In this document: positions 1 to 12,742 of the stretch, piece by piece
How positions within the stretch are numbered: position 1 is the first letter of the stretch
Layout: each line of letters opens with the position of its first letter
Source of the DNA: Arbacia lixula
Lineage: Eukaryota; Echinodermata; Echinoidea; Arbacioida; Arbaciidae
NCBI GenBank assembly: GCA_963669155.1
Contig: OZ022580.1
Span: forward strand, 19,903,236 to 19,967,235
Length of the DNA: 64,000 nucleotides
Direction: 5' to 3'
The notes under the pieces: model-generated
What the model was told of the DNA's origin: nothing
Databases searched by the model: none
What the model saw: the letters and a program-made list of their open reading frames with translations, nothing else
Translations under genes and position numbers: made by a program

Positions 1-1549
1 TCTTCCTTTTCATGAAGAGGGATAAAAGGCTTTCCTACCTATTTTGCACACTTTGGCACAAAAGGAGATTGGGTGTGAAAAGCTGGAGAAGATGAAGAAG
101 AAGAAAACCTGTGATTTTTGTCTGTCTGATTCTATGATAGCCTTGGTTCTAGGCTGTGGAGGTTGTTTTTCTCTTATCCATGCTTCCAACTAGAATTGAG
201 TCTGGAGGCTAAGGCTAGCACTTTCTTTCTGGCTTCTGTGAGAAATAATTAAGGAGGAATAGTCTCCATGTCCAGACTTGGATTAGAGATTTAACAAAAA
301 TCAGGAGCCGGTATGGATGACAGACTGATTCTGTCATGACTATGGCCTCTTATCATTACCACTACTATATCCTTTACCTTTAAGGAAAATCAGAAGCTTG
401 GGGTTTAAGAGCAGTGAATATGAACATACAGGTGGTGAGAAATGGAATATGAAGCGGTTCCAAAGCTTTGTGAAATAATAAAGTAAGAAACAGATTAGGT
501 GCACAGTTCACTGGAAGCTTGAGGGGGTAACAACTCACTAAATTATATTGATGGCTTTGATAGATAAGATGGAAATTGTATTTAGATTTGGAAGATAAGA
601 GAATGAATAATGGTGATTATTTTACTATTTTGTGGCCTTTTGATACTATGATTAATTGAGAATAATAGTGTGTTTAAACTTGGCCAATCAGGCCATAAAT
701 CACATTTTGTATTGTTGTTCTGCTGTTTAGGTTCAACTATTTACTTCAGAGTCGTTTCTTAATTCTATGCAAAATAACACATTTAGGAAAACGAACTGCA
801 AAGAGATTTTATTACAATGGAACAACCATAGTGAGGACTACACAGAGAATTGTTACAAGATATTAGAAATGACCCAGACTAAAAAGAGATTCCTACTTAA
901 CCTTGCAGCCTCTGTCATTCAAACTCATTATCAATCTCCCTGAAATGATAGAATTATACCATCTGAAAAAAATGAAAAGCATATTTAAAGTCTACAGCCC
1001 CTTTTTTCAGTTCTCAAAATTTTCATTTGTCGTGTTTGAAGTCAAGAGGTCAATTTATATCTGTTGGAAATGAATAGTTGTGTTCTTGTACAGTGATTAC
1101 AATGGACTTATTTTGGTTTGACTTATTTTCTAAATGATGCTGTGCTTGGTAGAAACTTCACATAGGAGGTCATATTCCCTTTGTTCTGTATACCATCGCT
1201 TTTTTTATTTGTATTCTATAAAAAGAGATATGTTTCTTGGGGAAATGACCCTTTAAAACAGCTTTTATTCAAATTTGTTACCATGGATATAAAACAAGTG
1301 CCCTTTATTCCACCCCTACACAATACTCTCTTTTCAGCTCCTCAAGATTCCAAGCTCAGATAAGTAGGACTGGGCAACTTTAGTAAAAAATCCCTCTTGT
1401 TCAAATTCAGTAAAGTATCACCGATAAAATACAACTGCCGTTTCTTCCACTGATATATACTCAGCCTACATTCTAGGTTGTGGGGTACTGGTTTCTCCTC
1501 CAAGTAAATGCTGCAATTATAACTTGGTCTGCCAAATAGACTACATGTA
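1..1549. other. Non-coding stretch, nothing recognised
   Basis: AT-rich sequence with no frame that looks like an exon and no repeat I can match elsewhere in the window. The only open frames are about 60-70 codons and resemble no family I know. It is probably intergenic or upstream intron of the ADAMTS gene. Confidence 0.5.
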
Positions 1550-1772
1550 CACAACAGCTCAAAGGAATTGGCAAAGGGAAAGGGAAGAAAGGGAAGGAGC
1601 TGCAGTTTTAAACCACGGTATATTTGTCCAGTTCAGCATGAAACATGACGCTTAAGCTTAAAAAGCATCATGTTTCACGCTGAACTGGAAAAAATATACC
1701 ACCGTTCAAAACTGCGGCCCTTCCCTTTATTCCCTTTCCCTTTCCCTATGCCAATTCCTTTAAGCTGTAGTG
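1550..1772. mobile_element. Family A palindromic MITE, copy A1
   Basis: A foldback element of about 223 bp flanked on both sides by TA. The left end reads CACAACAGCTCAAAGGAATT and the right end is close to its reverse complement. The arms continue inward through a GGGAAAGGGAAG-rich stretch to a centre with an AAGCATCATGTTTCA-type palindrome. TA flanks with CACT/AGTG-like ends fit a Tc1/mariner-mobilised non-autonomous element; that assignment is inference. It abuts a truncated family B copy on its right. Confidence 0.85.
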
Positions 1773-1774
1773 TA

Positions 1775-1852
1775 TGATTAGTCTACTGCAGCCAGACCCC
1801 TTTATTGAATAGTTTGGTGATGGAATGCCAAAACATGCTGGAAGCCAGGCTA
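1775..1852 (+). mobile_element. Family B MITE, right-end fragment B1
   Basis: It starts with ATGATTAGTCTACTGCAGCC and ends GGAAGCCAGGCTA, matching the right halves of the copies at 15.6 and 18.5 kb. The left half is missing and the fragment begins directly after element A1, so A1 may have inserted into or replaced it. Confidence 0.7.
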
Positions 1853-3212
1853 AGCATATGAAGAAGAAATGGAACATATGGCACAGCCTGAAACTGAGAC
1901 TACATAGACTCTTCCCAGCTCCTCAAGATTCCCAGTCCAGATAAGCTGCAGGTGATCAGCAGCTAGGTCAATGGGAGAGGACAGTTGGGGTCAAAGGTCA
2001 AGGGTCTGATTCCTAGCTGCACTTGACACACAAAAAATCTGGTTTGAATTCCGCCTCTTCAATCGATCGGTAGCAGCTGGGCCTACTGAGACTGCTGTGG
2101 ATGGTGCGGGACTGAGACCGCTGTTCAGCGCTAACCGCCTGTTTAACTCCATTGCCACTCCCACTGATTTGCATCAGTAGTTTGCACGCAATACCTTTTG
2201 AAAAGCCATTTGCTTAGTATAGAAGGAGTTAAAAATCAAGCTAATATTGAACCATTAATGTTGTATGCCCTTGTTTGCGATTTGTTGACAAAAGTGAGAG
2301 TAAATTGAGCAATGAGGTGAAGATAATCTTTCAAAAAGTTGAAAGGGTGGTGTGGTGGTTACAGTTACTTAATCAAATTCACTGTATTTCTGAGGTTTGG
2401 CTTGAAATCAGGATTAGACCAAATGAGAATGTAGACCTTATATGGCTATAAATTAGTAGGAATACAGAGGATGTGTCCTTTGTTTTAAGTTTATCATGCA
2501 ATATTTATAGTTGCATCTCAGGAACTGAAGAAAAGAGGGGAAAGCAAGGGGATGAAGTGATGTGGATTGCCTAGACTAAGTTACAGGCTGTGTCCTCTGC
2601 CTCTCTCTCTCTGATCCACTGTGGCAGCCACAACTAGGTCTGAACATGCTAGACTATATTCCCTTCTCCCATTTTATGAGGGGATCCAAAGAAAAAATGT
2701 TCTGCTATATTCACACCGAAGCTGTTTGCTCCTGCCCCTCACTGCTTGTACTTTGTCGTCAATGTTGTCACGTCACGGCAAGGCATGGCAATCTCTTTAT
2801 GTACTGACCTTTGAAAACCAAGGTGGTCAGCCGCTTTGCCAGAATTGAGAAGTTTTCTGAAAGGCCAAATAAGACATTTTCTTAAGCAGTACATAGCAGA
2901 AAGCCACTTTTGTTTCAATGTGCCTTAAATGTCCAGAATCAGTTGTGGTTGAAGCAATGCATCAAACAGAAGCCTAGTTGCTAGGCTGTGGATTGCTCGG
3001 AGATGGAACATCGCTCACGTCACGTAGGGAATAATCCCTCTACCATTTCTCTGCAACCTAGAAAAGGATGCTAAATATAAAACAGGTACACTCATGTGAA
3101 CTTTATGAAGATCAAATGTTGCGCAGGCGAGAGGAAGGAGACAAAAGAGGAGGGTGGGGGTGGGAGGGGTAAGGAATGGGCTGAGGATGTGGTATGAGGT
3201 ATGTGTGCGTGT
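1853..3212. other. Non-coding stretch with one DR1-like site
   Basis: No exon or named repeat recognised. At 1988-2000 the sequence GGGTCAAAGGTCA is a direct repeat of the nuclear-receptor half-site with 1-bp spacing, but a single 13-bp match is weak evidence of function. A short CT run is at about 2600. Confidence 0.4.
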
Positions 3213-3508
<296 letters not shown>

Positions 3509-5439
3509 ATAGGATGTTGGGGAGGGGATGGGGTGGGGGGGGGGGGGCGGGTTGGATTGAAGAAGTCCCCAATAAACTCTGTGACTCATGGAATCTGAAT
3601 ACCTTGCTGACTGCAGAGGAAGACAGCATACCTGCACAAATGCCACATTCCCTGAGTCCCTGATAGAAGAATCTATTCTGGTTCATGCTTCCCACTGTCC
3701 AACATGTTCCTGCAGAGATACAGGCAATGAAAACAATACATTGGGGGGGGGGGGGTGCAAAAGAGCCCCCCCTGAAAATAACTAGCAGTCCCATTGGAAA
3801 CTTGATTGGTTTCAAAGGGTGTAGTGCACTACATGTGTCATTGTTGTTCCTTTTAGGACAGCAGGCTTGAAAAGTCTACAATATTAGTTAATTTCTTAAC
3901 CTTGGTTACAAGTTGTTTGTGTAAAATGATAGGTGATATATGAAAAGTACTGTATTTACATGTATGTGTATGTGGATATTATGGGTAAAAATAATACATT
4001 AACAAATGCCATTATGCAAACTGTATTCTTACACATGTAGAATTAGTCTTTGGAGGCATGGACAGAAATAGATATCAAAACCATCACAAGGTTGTTGTGC
4101 AGACTGTTCTGGCGACGACTGACAGTAAACCCAAATAGAATAAAACAATATTTATATAATAACTATGACTGCAATTCAGTTGAATATGAAATCATATAGA
4201 CCATGAATAATAGTGATAAAGGAGATATGATTATTAGAGGCATGAGTGGACATTTCAGTAACCTTGAAGTATTTTTGTTTTATTGGCTGATAAACATGAA
4301 TGATGAATCAGAGGTGAAGGCAGTCACATGATTGATAAGTGTAAACAACCATTTCTTTTAATGGTTTCTTCATAAAGTTTATCTGGCCTAAAATAGCCAC
4401 CAAAGCCAGTCCGTGGGCTTCATTTATGACCAGTGACTGTAATGGGAAGGGTCTTTATCAGGGAAGATTAAGTCATTCCATGCCAGACGGAATATATTTT
4501 TGTATACAGAGTTTGTGAATATAACAGGGCCATGTTGCTTATATAAGTTTTCAATTATTGTAACTTATAATCAATGGTAACTTCCATGGCCACATTCAAT
4601 GAACTCTCATTATTGCACCTGTTGCCATATGAGTACCAGTGATGGTGAGTTATAATCATTGGAAACATAAAGAACATGGCCCTGGTGCCTGAATGCAACA
4701 GTGGTGTATAAACTGCTTCTACACCTCCCGGGCTACACCTCGCTGCTCTGTGGCTATAGCCTATAGGATGTGTGTGTATGACTAGTCCAAAATTGTTTCA
4801 ATTGTGCACACAGAGTTTGTAGGGCAATCTCTCAGAGGACATTCAAAGTTAAGTCAAATCAGTATCTTCATTGTTAGTGTGCACCATGAGACAGACAATC
4901 TTCTTTATAAATGTAAGTTACCTTTAAGTGCACAATTTAAAAAAAAAAAACGTACAAATACAATGACAAATGCTATTGCAAAATATATGCCATGTAATGC
5001 AAGTTCTACAGATGAACACTTTTGACCCTGCTTTTGACAGTGTGTACATGGAAAAAATGCACATGAAAATGTCCTTGCAATGTTCACGAGGACGTAAATA
5101 AAATCACTTTTCTTCACTAAGACACATGGGACATTCCATAGACCCATCAAGGATTTCCAGCTCAGACTCTTTAGAGTTCAATAAACTTGCCAGTGTCCTC
5201 CTTAGTATCTAGCTTCATTTTTACAACAGAACAAAATCCTGACTTTCCCCAAGACTTATTTTAATGGTCTGGGATTTTGCCTTCTCTTTCAGCATGGCAT
5301 TTTATCAACTGCTTGCTCGTTCTTTCACTTTCTGATGCTGTTTCTACTTACCTTCTGCTCCCATGTTTAGTGTGTAGTGGTATGCTCCCTTGCTTCCTCC
5401 ATCTTTCTATCTACCTTCTCGTCTGCCTCCCCCATGCCA
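3509..5439. other. Non-coding stretch, nothing recognised
   Basis: Apart from poly-G runs at about 3533-3547 and 3745-3757 and a short poly-A at about 4940, I see no repeat family or exon. Overall it is AT-rich and looks single-copy within the window. Confidence 0.45.
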
Positions 5440-5650
5440 TTTACTCTCTCTCTATCTTTCTGTCTTTCTATCTTGGTACTTATTTTCTCTCTTGCTTCCT
5501 CCCTGTGGCCCCCTCTCTCACTTTCTGTCTCACTGTCTCCAAGTTTCTCCATTTCTCCCTCTCCCTCTTTCTCCCTCTCCCTTTCATCCTCTTCATTTCT
5601 CCCTCTCTCTTTCTCCATCTCTCTCTCCCTCTCCCTCTCCTCCTCTCATG
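5440..5650. repeat. CT-rich low-complexity tract
   Basis: An imperfect pyrimidine tract (CTCTCTTTCTCC and similar). All three + frames stay open, giving Ser/Leu/Pro-rich translations, because the tract lacks purines for stop codons. This is not evidence of a gene. Confidence 0.9.
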
Positions 5651-5780
5651 TCGAAATGACTATATGTGTGCATTGACTCCTTGAAATAATTATTTCTGAC
5701 AATGAAAAGTAAAAATGGATGATGTGCGTAACAGATGAGCAAATTATATTTATTTCAACCGAGTACAAAGGCTATGTTGC

Positions 5781-6170
5781 ATTTCAACCTCTTGTAGAGT
5801 GTATACTATACTCCCAATATGAACAGTTGACATATAAAAAGTACCACCATAGAAGTTCAGTAGAAAGTGAATCCTCTATATTTGCTCTGGTTGATACATG
5901 TATCTAAGTGGTATTTTAGTACTAACTGACTATAGCCAATGATATACATGTACATTTACTACCAATCAAACTCCCTGCCTCCAGTTTGCTTATGATATAT
6001 TTCAACTACTTGTTCAGTGTAATCTCCCAATGCTCATTAGCATATGTAGTAGCACCACCATGTAACTTCAGTAGAACCAGGGTTACACCTCCCTGGTAGA
6101 ACAATGAATCCTGTACAATTGCACTGCTGAATATCTCACTGGTATTGTAGTACTAGCCAGGAATCCACTA
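5781..6170 (+). repeat. Diverged tandem duplication, about 217-bp period
   Basis: Two blocks share ordered landmarks: ATTTCAAC, then CTTGT(A/T)(G/C)AGTGTA, CTCCCAAT, A(G)CACCACCAT, CTTCAGTAGAA, AATCCT and TAGTACTA. Block one begins at about 5781 and block two at about 5998. The copies have many substitutions and indels, so the duplication is old. Confidence 0.6.
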
Positions 6171-6302
6171 CCCCACTACTGTCTGTAATCCTTGGTACAG
6201 CCAGCAAACTGGGGCAGGGGGATCCCTTCTCTCTCCCACTACATCATGACTCAGCTAGCCCCGATTTGTTCCTCCCTGGGGGACTAGGGGGTATGTCATC
6301 AC

Positions 6303-6308
<6 letters not shown>

Positions 6309-6382
<74 letters not shown>
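6309..6382. repeat. (GA)n microsatellite
   Basis: About 37 uninterrupted GA dinucleotides. Confidence 0.98.
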
Positions 6383-6387
<5 letters not shown>

Positions 6388-6589
6388 GGAAATATTTTCA
6401 AGTGAAATCAACATTTTATGCCTAAATTAATAGCTTTCCTGAACTCAAAGCCCCAACACACTGCTCCACTTGAATAAAATACAAAGAGTGAAAGACTATC
6501 TTAGCCAAGAATCAAAATAAAAGTACACTGGATATGTCTTTGAATGCCAAAGCCCTTACATCATTAGTTGAGAAAGGATGAAGATGGTG

Positions 6590-7195
6590 TAAGATAGAGA
6601 GGGATAGAGAGTGATATTGTGAAAGAGGAATGTAAAGACACAGAGAAAGAGGGAATAATGAGAGAGGAAGAGAATGAGGGTGAGAAATACAGTGAGAGCC
6701 AGGGTAGAAAGAGAGGAAGAGAGAGAGAGAAGTGTAGACATTACTGGAGTTTGGTGGTGTCATGGGGGTCACGCCCGAATCAGCCCCTCGGAGAAAGAGA
6801 GGCGAATTTGTCTTGGAGACCGCCTTCTAATGGGAGACATCTCTCTTCACGTCTCAGGGTATGTTTCTTTCTAGTAACCTGTCTCTCCCTTGTTCCTCTT
6901 CCCATCCCACATCTCCCTACTACTTTCTGTCTGGCACACGCTCTCTTGCTCTCCCTCTCTCTCTCATTCTCCATCTCTATCCTGCACTTTCTCTCTGCCT
7001 CCCTTTGACCTGATCACCACATACACTCTCTCCGGACTCTCCCTCCCTCTCCTTCTCTTTCTGTCTGACTGTCTGACTGTCTCTCTCTCTCTGTCTCTCT
7101 CTCTCTCTCATTCTCCATCTCTCTCCTGCACCTTCTCTCTGTCTCTGTTTGATCTGATCATCACACACCCTCTCCTACTCTTCTTCCTTGTTCTT
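6590..7195. repeat. Purine-rich then pyrimidine-rich low-complexity region
   Basis: The + strand is GA-rich from about 6590 to 6735 and CT-rich from about 6870 to 7195, with a roughly 130-bp mixed spacer. A motif with CTCTCATTCTCCATCTCT, then CCTGCAC, CTTTCTCTCTG and TTTGA(C/T)CTGATCA is present twice (about 6960-7015 and 7105-7165), a local duplication of about 145 bp. Open frames here are compositional artefacts. Confidence 0.8.
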
Positions 7196-7199
7196 TCTT

Positions 7200-8630
7200 G
7201 ATATGTTTCCTTCTCAGAAGATGCTGAATATTCCCTTTCCATCATTTTTGCTTCATTGTAAACTGTGTCGAAGACAGTGAAAATATTTCAGAGAAATATT
7301 GTGAGCCTGTTTTGCTCATAATTGCTTGTGCTACACACCAGTTACTTGCATTGAAGAAAAGGCTTTAAAATACAATAGAAATGAAATATGTATGAAAAGG
7401 AAAGTAGACCACAGACTGAATCACGTATCAAATATCAAAACACAAGGCGATCTCAGTCATTCAAATATATCCAGTATTTTGCTTTTTAACATGAAACAGT
7501 TGCATGAAAAAAAGCAGAGAGAAAGAACCAGTAAATCAATCAATCAGATTTATCCAGATAATTAATTGTAAAAACCACAAATCTATAGATAAAACACCCA
7601 AATAATTCCCTTCTTGTTGTTCAAACCTGTTGAAGATCACCTTCTGAAAGCTCTGCCAAGAAATGCTGCAGCCTGTGGCACTGTCTATGGCAGAATGAAG
7701 CTCCACATAGCAACTAGATACTGGGATATTGTGTATTTGTTGATCAAAGCATACCATTTCAGTATCATCCTTCTACAGTATGTCCATCTACAACTGTCGT
7801 TTAAAAGCAAAATACTGGATATATTTGAATGACTGAAGATCACCTTGTGTTTTGATATTTGACACTTGATTCAGTTTGTGGTCGACTTTCCTTTTCATAC
7901 GTCTTTCGTTTCTTTTGTATTTTGATATTGATGTATGTATAGGCCTAGTCTTGCCTCCAAGAGGACATTCATTATTTTACATTTGTTCATATTTACATGG
8001 AAGAAAGACAAGCTACAAGAAAACTTTCTTATAGCAATACGAATCTAAGAGACTCACCTCATCCATAAGATATTGTCTATATTTGGTTTAGTGTAAGAGA
8101 ATTATCATATAGATTATTAAGGGAAATAGTATTTAACTTTATCGCCTAGTTATGTATCTATAGCCTGAGACCTAGGCCATTTCATGCCCTGCCCTACTTT
8201 TAAATGAATCGCATACACCACTATAGATGTTTTTATTAGACTAACATCAGATGGTTAGATGTGCTTGAATTGTTTTTTCTGGAGTACCTCCAACATTCTG
8301 ATACGACTTGTAAATTCTTGGAAAAGGAATATTTTCATGAAAATATATAATATTGTAACTGTCCCCTGTTCACTAAAGCCTCTTCCTTCTTATTGAGATA
8401 TTATCTTTGATATATGCATATGATGTGAACTTGGGAAGAAGTAGACATTTTGGCATTATCTGAATCTTTTAGTATTCGTGGGAACCTCGGGCAGTATTCT
8501 GAAAATTCAGCTCACCAGAGATACATTTTGAATATTTCTGTACGCCCCTGTGTAAATAATTTTGTATATTTCCAGTGTTCTCCTATCGTGTCATTGACAA
8601 TGTCAAAGCACATCAATGTGTATTATTGCC
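7200..8630. other. Non-coding stretch, nothing recognised
   Basis: AT-rich sequence without a recognisable exon or a repeat matching elsewhere in the window. Confidence 0.45.
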
Positions 8631-8631
8631 T

Positions 8632-8688
8632 TTAACACTTTGTGTGCCAGATGCTCTGCTGGTCTATGGGAATTGTGTTTGTGAGTCA
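8632..8688 (+). mobile_element. Family F element fragment
   Basis: The stretch TTAACACTTTGTGTGCCAGA followed by GCTCTGCTGGTCTATGGGAA matches the left half of the small TTAA-bounded family F. It is interrupted or replaced on the right by the SINE-like sequence that follows. Confidence 0.6.
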
Positions 8689-8689
8689 G

Positions 8690-8822
8690 GAGGTGGCATG
8701 GTGTAGTGGTTGTGAAATGTGACTGAAGAACTCAAGGTCCCAGGTTCAATCCCACCAGCAAGATACTTTATCCACATTTAGTTCTCTCTACCCAGGAGTA
8801 TAAATGGATACCTGGTAGGAGG
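8690..8822 (+). mobile_element. tRNA-derived SINE
   Basis: The head has both internal RNA polymerase III promoter boxes at tRNA-like spacing: an A box TGGTGTAGTGG at 8699-8709 and a B box GGTTCAATCCC at 8743-8753. The tail CCAGGAGTATAAATGGATAC then CTGGTAGG resembles the 3' domain shared by several SINEs of marine deuterostomes; that resemblance is from memory. The head lacks a clean tRNA cloverleaf, so I call it a SINE and not a tRNA gene. Confidence 0.75.
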
Positions 8823-9920
8823 TGGACTATTATGTGAATGATCTTTACCCAGCATTGATATGGTTCTGTGGAGATGGTGCACATACTGTATGTGTGCATG
8901 TTATGTTTGTATGCAGCAACCAAGGCTCTAATTGTAACATCCCATGGGACCTACACGAGTCATTCTGCTGTGACCACGGAGCCTATTCTTGTCTGATTTC
9001 AGAGAATCATCTCAAATTGATACAGTCATTTCCCTACTCAAACGATGCTAGCATCCATAATGATAGCAAAATACATCCTAAACGCTTTTGGTTTTCAGAA
9101 AGAAAAGACATCGACAGCACTTCTAGAGAAAACGTCTGTGGTTTGGGGGAGTTTTGGGGGGAGTTTCCCCAAGGTGAATAAAACAATCATTGAAGCCATG
9201 ACAGGAAAAAATGCAACATCACGGATGACTTCATCTTGTACTGTGTCTGTATGAGATTTGATGACTGTTCATCCACCATCAAATTCTTGAAAGGTTATAT
9301 GATGTGTATTTGTACAAAATTGATTAGCTCTGTCAATCTCATAACCTCTAACTAGACCCTATCTTGTTGTGGCAAAGCTAGCTGTCTAGGCCTTTGAGAA
9401 CTTTCTCTCCCATTTTCGCATGTTGATGCCCATAATATCTATTAGCGCTGTACCAGGGTCTAGACTTTGTTCTGCAATTGAAATACGGTCTGTGACTTGG
9501 GCCCTACTGTGAATGTAGACTAAGGGTTAATTCAAATGAAAACAAGGTTAGTAAACTCATTTCTCTGGAAAGATAAGTACTGCTGTGTCTGTTAGGTTTA
9601 ATGCGCATTTATCGTTAAGGTACATTGCCCATCCATGCTGATCCTCTTGATTTTTGCAGAAGCTAGGGATATGCTACCGTTAAGTCTCTCAGTACGGAAC
9701 AAAGAAAATCCCATTGACTCATTACACATGTCATTGAACTATGATACTGAGAGACTTAAGTCATAGTCCTGTACAGTATCAAAGTGATGCAGAATCCCAT
9801 CAGTCATCTCCAAGGAATGTTTACACGGACCGCACATCTGTGAGGGAGATGGTTTATCCCGTAATCTCAACACTCAGTCAGGATTGGTACAGATGGATAA
9901 GGCTATGATGGTGCCACAGC
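8823..9920. other. Non-coding stretch, nothing recognised
   Basis: A 119-codon open frame at 8822-9181 begins inside the SINE tail and matches no family I know. No other structure recognised. Confidence 0.4.
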
Positions 9921-10136
9921 TAGCCTAGGATCCAGGCTACAGGTCTGTTTTCATATCAAGTACTGCTGCAACTACAGCTATGTCTGGATGTATCAGGCTA
10001 GTACTTCTTCTTTGCCTTCCCCCCTTTGAGGGGGGAGGAAAACGGGGAAGAAGGAATCAAGACATGTCCAGATTTAGTTGCGGCTGCAGCAGTGCATCGG
10101 AGAGTAATAGACCACACAGCCTAGGACAAAGGCTAC
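9921..10136. mobile_element. Family J inverted-repeat element
   Basis: The left end TAGCCTAGGATCCAGGCTAC is imperfectly complementary to the right end (AGCCTAGGACAAAGGCTAC read inverted). The arms also pair internally (CTGCTGCAACTACAGC against GTTGCGGCTGCAGCAG). The centre is a strong hairpin of C6 and G6 blocks with flanking CTTCC/GGAAG, around 10005-10050. A related half-copy may lie near 27050-27115. Confidence 0.65.
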
Positions 10137-11137
10137 AGCAGATGATCTCCATCCTCACCCATACGACTATTGATATAAGAAATGTCAAGACGATGGTTTG
10201 TTTAATGTTCCAGGTTCCAAACATTGGTCAGTTCGTGGAACGCTTTGACAGAGAAATGCAGTGATCTGTAAACTCAGTAGACCGATTATTGTCAATCAGA
10301 CACGATCTTTGTTTCAGAGAACTTGCAATCAATCAAACTCAAAGTATATTGCCATGATATAGCAAAGTCTTCTCTCTTTTGAAAGAATTAGATTGGAAAG
10401 CTTTATATTGATATGAATAGTATGGTTTGTCATTCTCTATGATACATTAGAATTATCCATAATTTGTTGTATAAACTGATATTTGAGAAAGTTTTACTGA
10501 AGTTAATTTTTTACTTTTTTGAAGTATTTGCATTGATAGCACTGCCTGCACCAGGAAACTTGCTGAACTTAATAAGTCTAATATTTTTTGGTACTACTAA
10601 AGTACACAAATGTGATGATATTATGTACAAGCAAACTAAGTTTTTAGGCATAACTGCATGTCTATGAACAGAACAGAATACAGAGTGGAAATGGTGCACT
10701 GGGTTCAAAGTTGTAATATTTAAGAGCTTAAGAGATAAACCTATTTGTATCTTTCTTAGTTTTTTGAGTTGAGAGAAGACTTAACACCCTGCAGGTTTGG
10801 ATGGACATGAACTCTTGGAATTTTAAGCATGCCCTCTTTGTAAGGAAATACTGTCTAATTTTGGCCTCCCATGTGTAATTACATGTCAAGGATTAACAGT
10901 TCCTGGAGTGCAACTGCCTGCCAAGATGCTATGCACATTTGACTCTCACAGTCCCATAGGCAATAAATTGTGTTGTAATTGACATGGGATTCTAAATGGA
11001 TGGAGTCTAGAGGGTTAACACGTCTCTTCCTTCTGACTGACATCTGAAAATAGTGCATGATACTGCCTGATAAGAATCTGCCATAACAGCGCTTCACGGA
11101 TTAAAACAGGTGTCAGCGGGAAGCTCCATGCTCTTAA
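10137..11137. other. Non-coding stretch, nothing recognised
   Basis: AT-rich, no exon or repeat family recognised. Short open frames of 65-72 codons on both strands have no recognisable features. Confidence 0.4.
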
Positions 11138-11577
11138 ACACAGGGTGTTCCATTTGAAAAAGTCATGAAACTCAATAGGAATCAGCAACACACCCTAACG
11201 ATAATGGGTGTGAAATATCACAGCCATAGCCTCTCAAATCTATTCAGGAAAAGTGAAACACTTTTGGTGTTTACGTTTGAAACCTAGCAGCCATAGTCTG
11301 CATTCACAATCCCATTGCCCCTGTTGGTGCATGGACACCCGCCCACCGTGGGCATGCTCCCATTGAATGCATACACCAGGTGTGACAGCAGTCTTCGATC
11401 GGTTTCTAGGCTTTAGGTTTCAGACGACCAGCCCAAAACATCCTCAAAATCTAGCTCTCACTATTATTTTGCTTAAAACAGTTTCCAGTTCTGTTATAAG
11501 GAGGGAAGTTGGGATTAAGTTTCTTCTTCCATTTTCCAGGGCTTTTACATTTTTTTTCATTGTTCTGCACCCTGTCT
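11138..11577 (+). mobile_element. Family C TTAA element, copy C1
   Basis: About 440 bp bounded by TTAA on each side (11134-11137 and 11578-11581). The left end ACACAGGGTG and right end CACCCTGTCT are inverted repeats. The body matches C2 and C4 through AAGTC.TGAAACTC, ATCAGCA, TCACAG and TTTTCAGGAAAAGTG-type segments. No transposase frame is present. TTAA target use suggests a piggyBac-type mobiliser (inference). Confidence 0.85.
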
Positions 11578-12500
11578 TTAAAGGAGAACCTTTCCCATGA
11601 TTTGTATTTTATAAGAAGATCAGCAGTGGATTACAGGATATCAGTCAAAAAGAATGATTTTTGTTTAAATGTTATAAATTTATTCTGTAATTGTTACCAC
11701 AAGCCCCAATTCCTGCATTGCCAGTCTAACTTGTCTTCAATGTACATTCTTTGCATTGTATTGTGTTTGGATGGTACTCACACCATACATGCAAGACAGC
11801 TATCATTTATAACTCAATGAGTCAAATTGAGCCTGTGCATTACAAAACCTTAGGTAGGGCTAGTTGAAATTATTTCTTTACTAAAAACAACCTTTTTTAC
11901 CATTTAAAAATTTTTCTCTGACTTCCAAAAATTGTCTTTTTTTAGATAGCTTTTGAGACCTGTACTTTTTAGGGTCTTACTCTCCTTTAAGAGATTAACA
12001 CTATGTCATGTGTGCTTGCACTGCATAGCAGGCAATTGCTCCAGTCTCATTTACTGATGAAGTTGCCCATGAGAATGACTAATGCAATGTTATGTGTGCA
12101 TATTATGTGACATATAAAGGAACAACAGGCAATGTCATGGATGAGTTGTGAGGGTGAGAAGTTGTTCTAGTCATAAAGATTAAAGTACATGCAGTTAGAA
12201 AGAGAAATCTAATCTTTTAGAATATTTTTAGAATCTATATATATATCTATTCATTCATTCTTTCATTTATTTACTCTGTCATCACAATTCCTTTATAATA
12301 TTCTTCTGTACACTGGTAATTTTTTTTATTATTTTTTTTCCCAGCCATTCAGCCATTCATTACTTTGTGATTCACCGATTCATTCATCCATCTATCAATT
12401 CATACATTTTTTTATTGATTCATGTGATGTGCACATGTGCAAAAGATGTCCATCAAAGTGTAAGCCCATGCCTCACTGTGCAATGGAGAGAATATTCTTC
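11578..12500. other. Non-coding stretch with ATTC-type low complexity
   Basis: No exon recognised. From about 12245 to 12425 the sequence is biased to ATTCATTC-like and T-rich runs, an imperfect simple repeat. Confidence 0.5.
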
Positions 12501-12530
12501 CCGTACATTATCCGAGGTACTAGGCTGTGA

Positions 12531-12742
12531 AGTGTAATTAGTGATCAAAATTAAAACACAAATCCTCAAAAAATGTTGAGGATTTGTGATTTAATCACTA
12601 ATTACCTCAAATGAGGATAATTTGAGGGCAAATAAATTTCAGCAAGTTTCTAAAATGGACAATGCATGAATTTAAGACCATTGGCAAAATGATTGCTCAT
12701 GATCACCCTTTTGAAGGCTTTTTTGTCTTCCCAGTACAAATG
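12531..12742 (+). mobile_element. Family D element, partial copy D2
   Basis: It matches the central palindrome and right arm of D1: AATCCTCAAAA..TTTTGAGGATT centre, then TCAAATGAGGAT, TTTGAGGGCAAATAA, TTCAGCAAG, TCTAAAATGGACAATGCATG and AAGACCATTGGCA. The left arm is missing. A short stretch before it (AGGTACTAGGCTGTGAAGTG, about 12514-12536) matches family I. Confidence 0.8.

Noticed and set aside
8690..8762. A functional tRNA gene
   Set aside because: Pol III boxes are present, but the acceptor and anticodon stems do not pair convincingly and a SINE-type tail follows.
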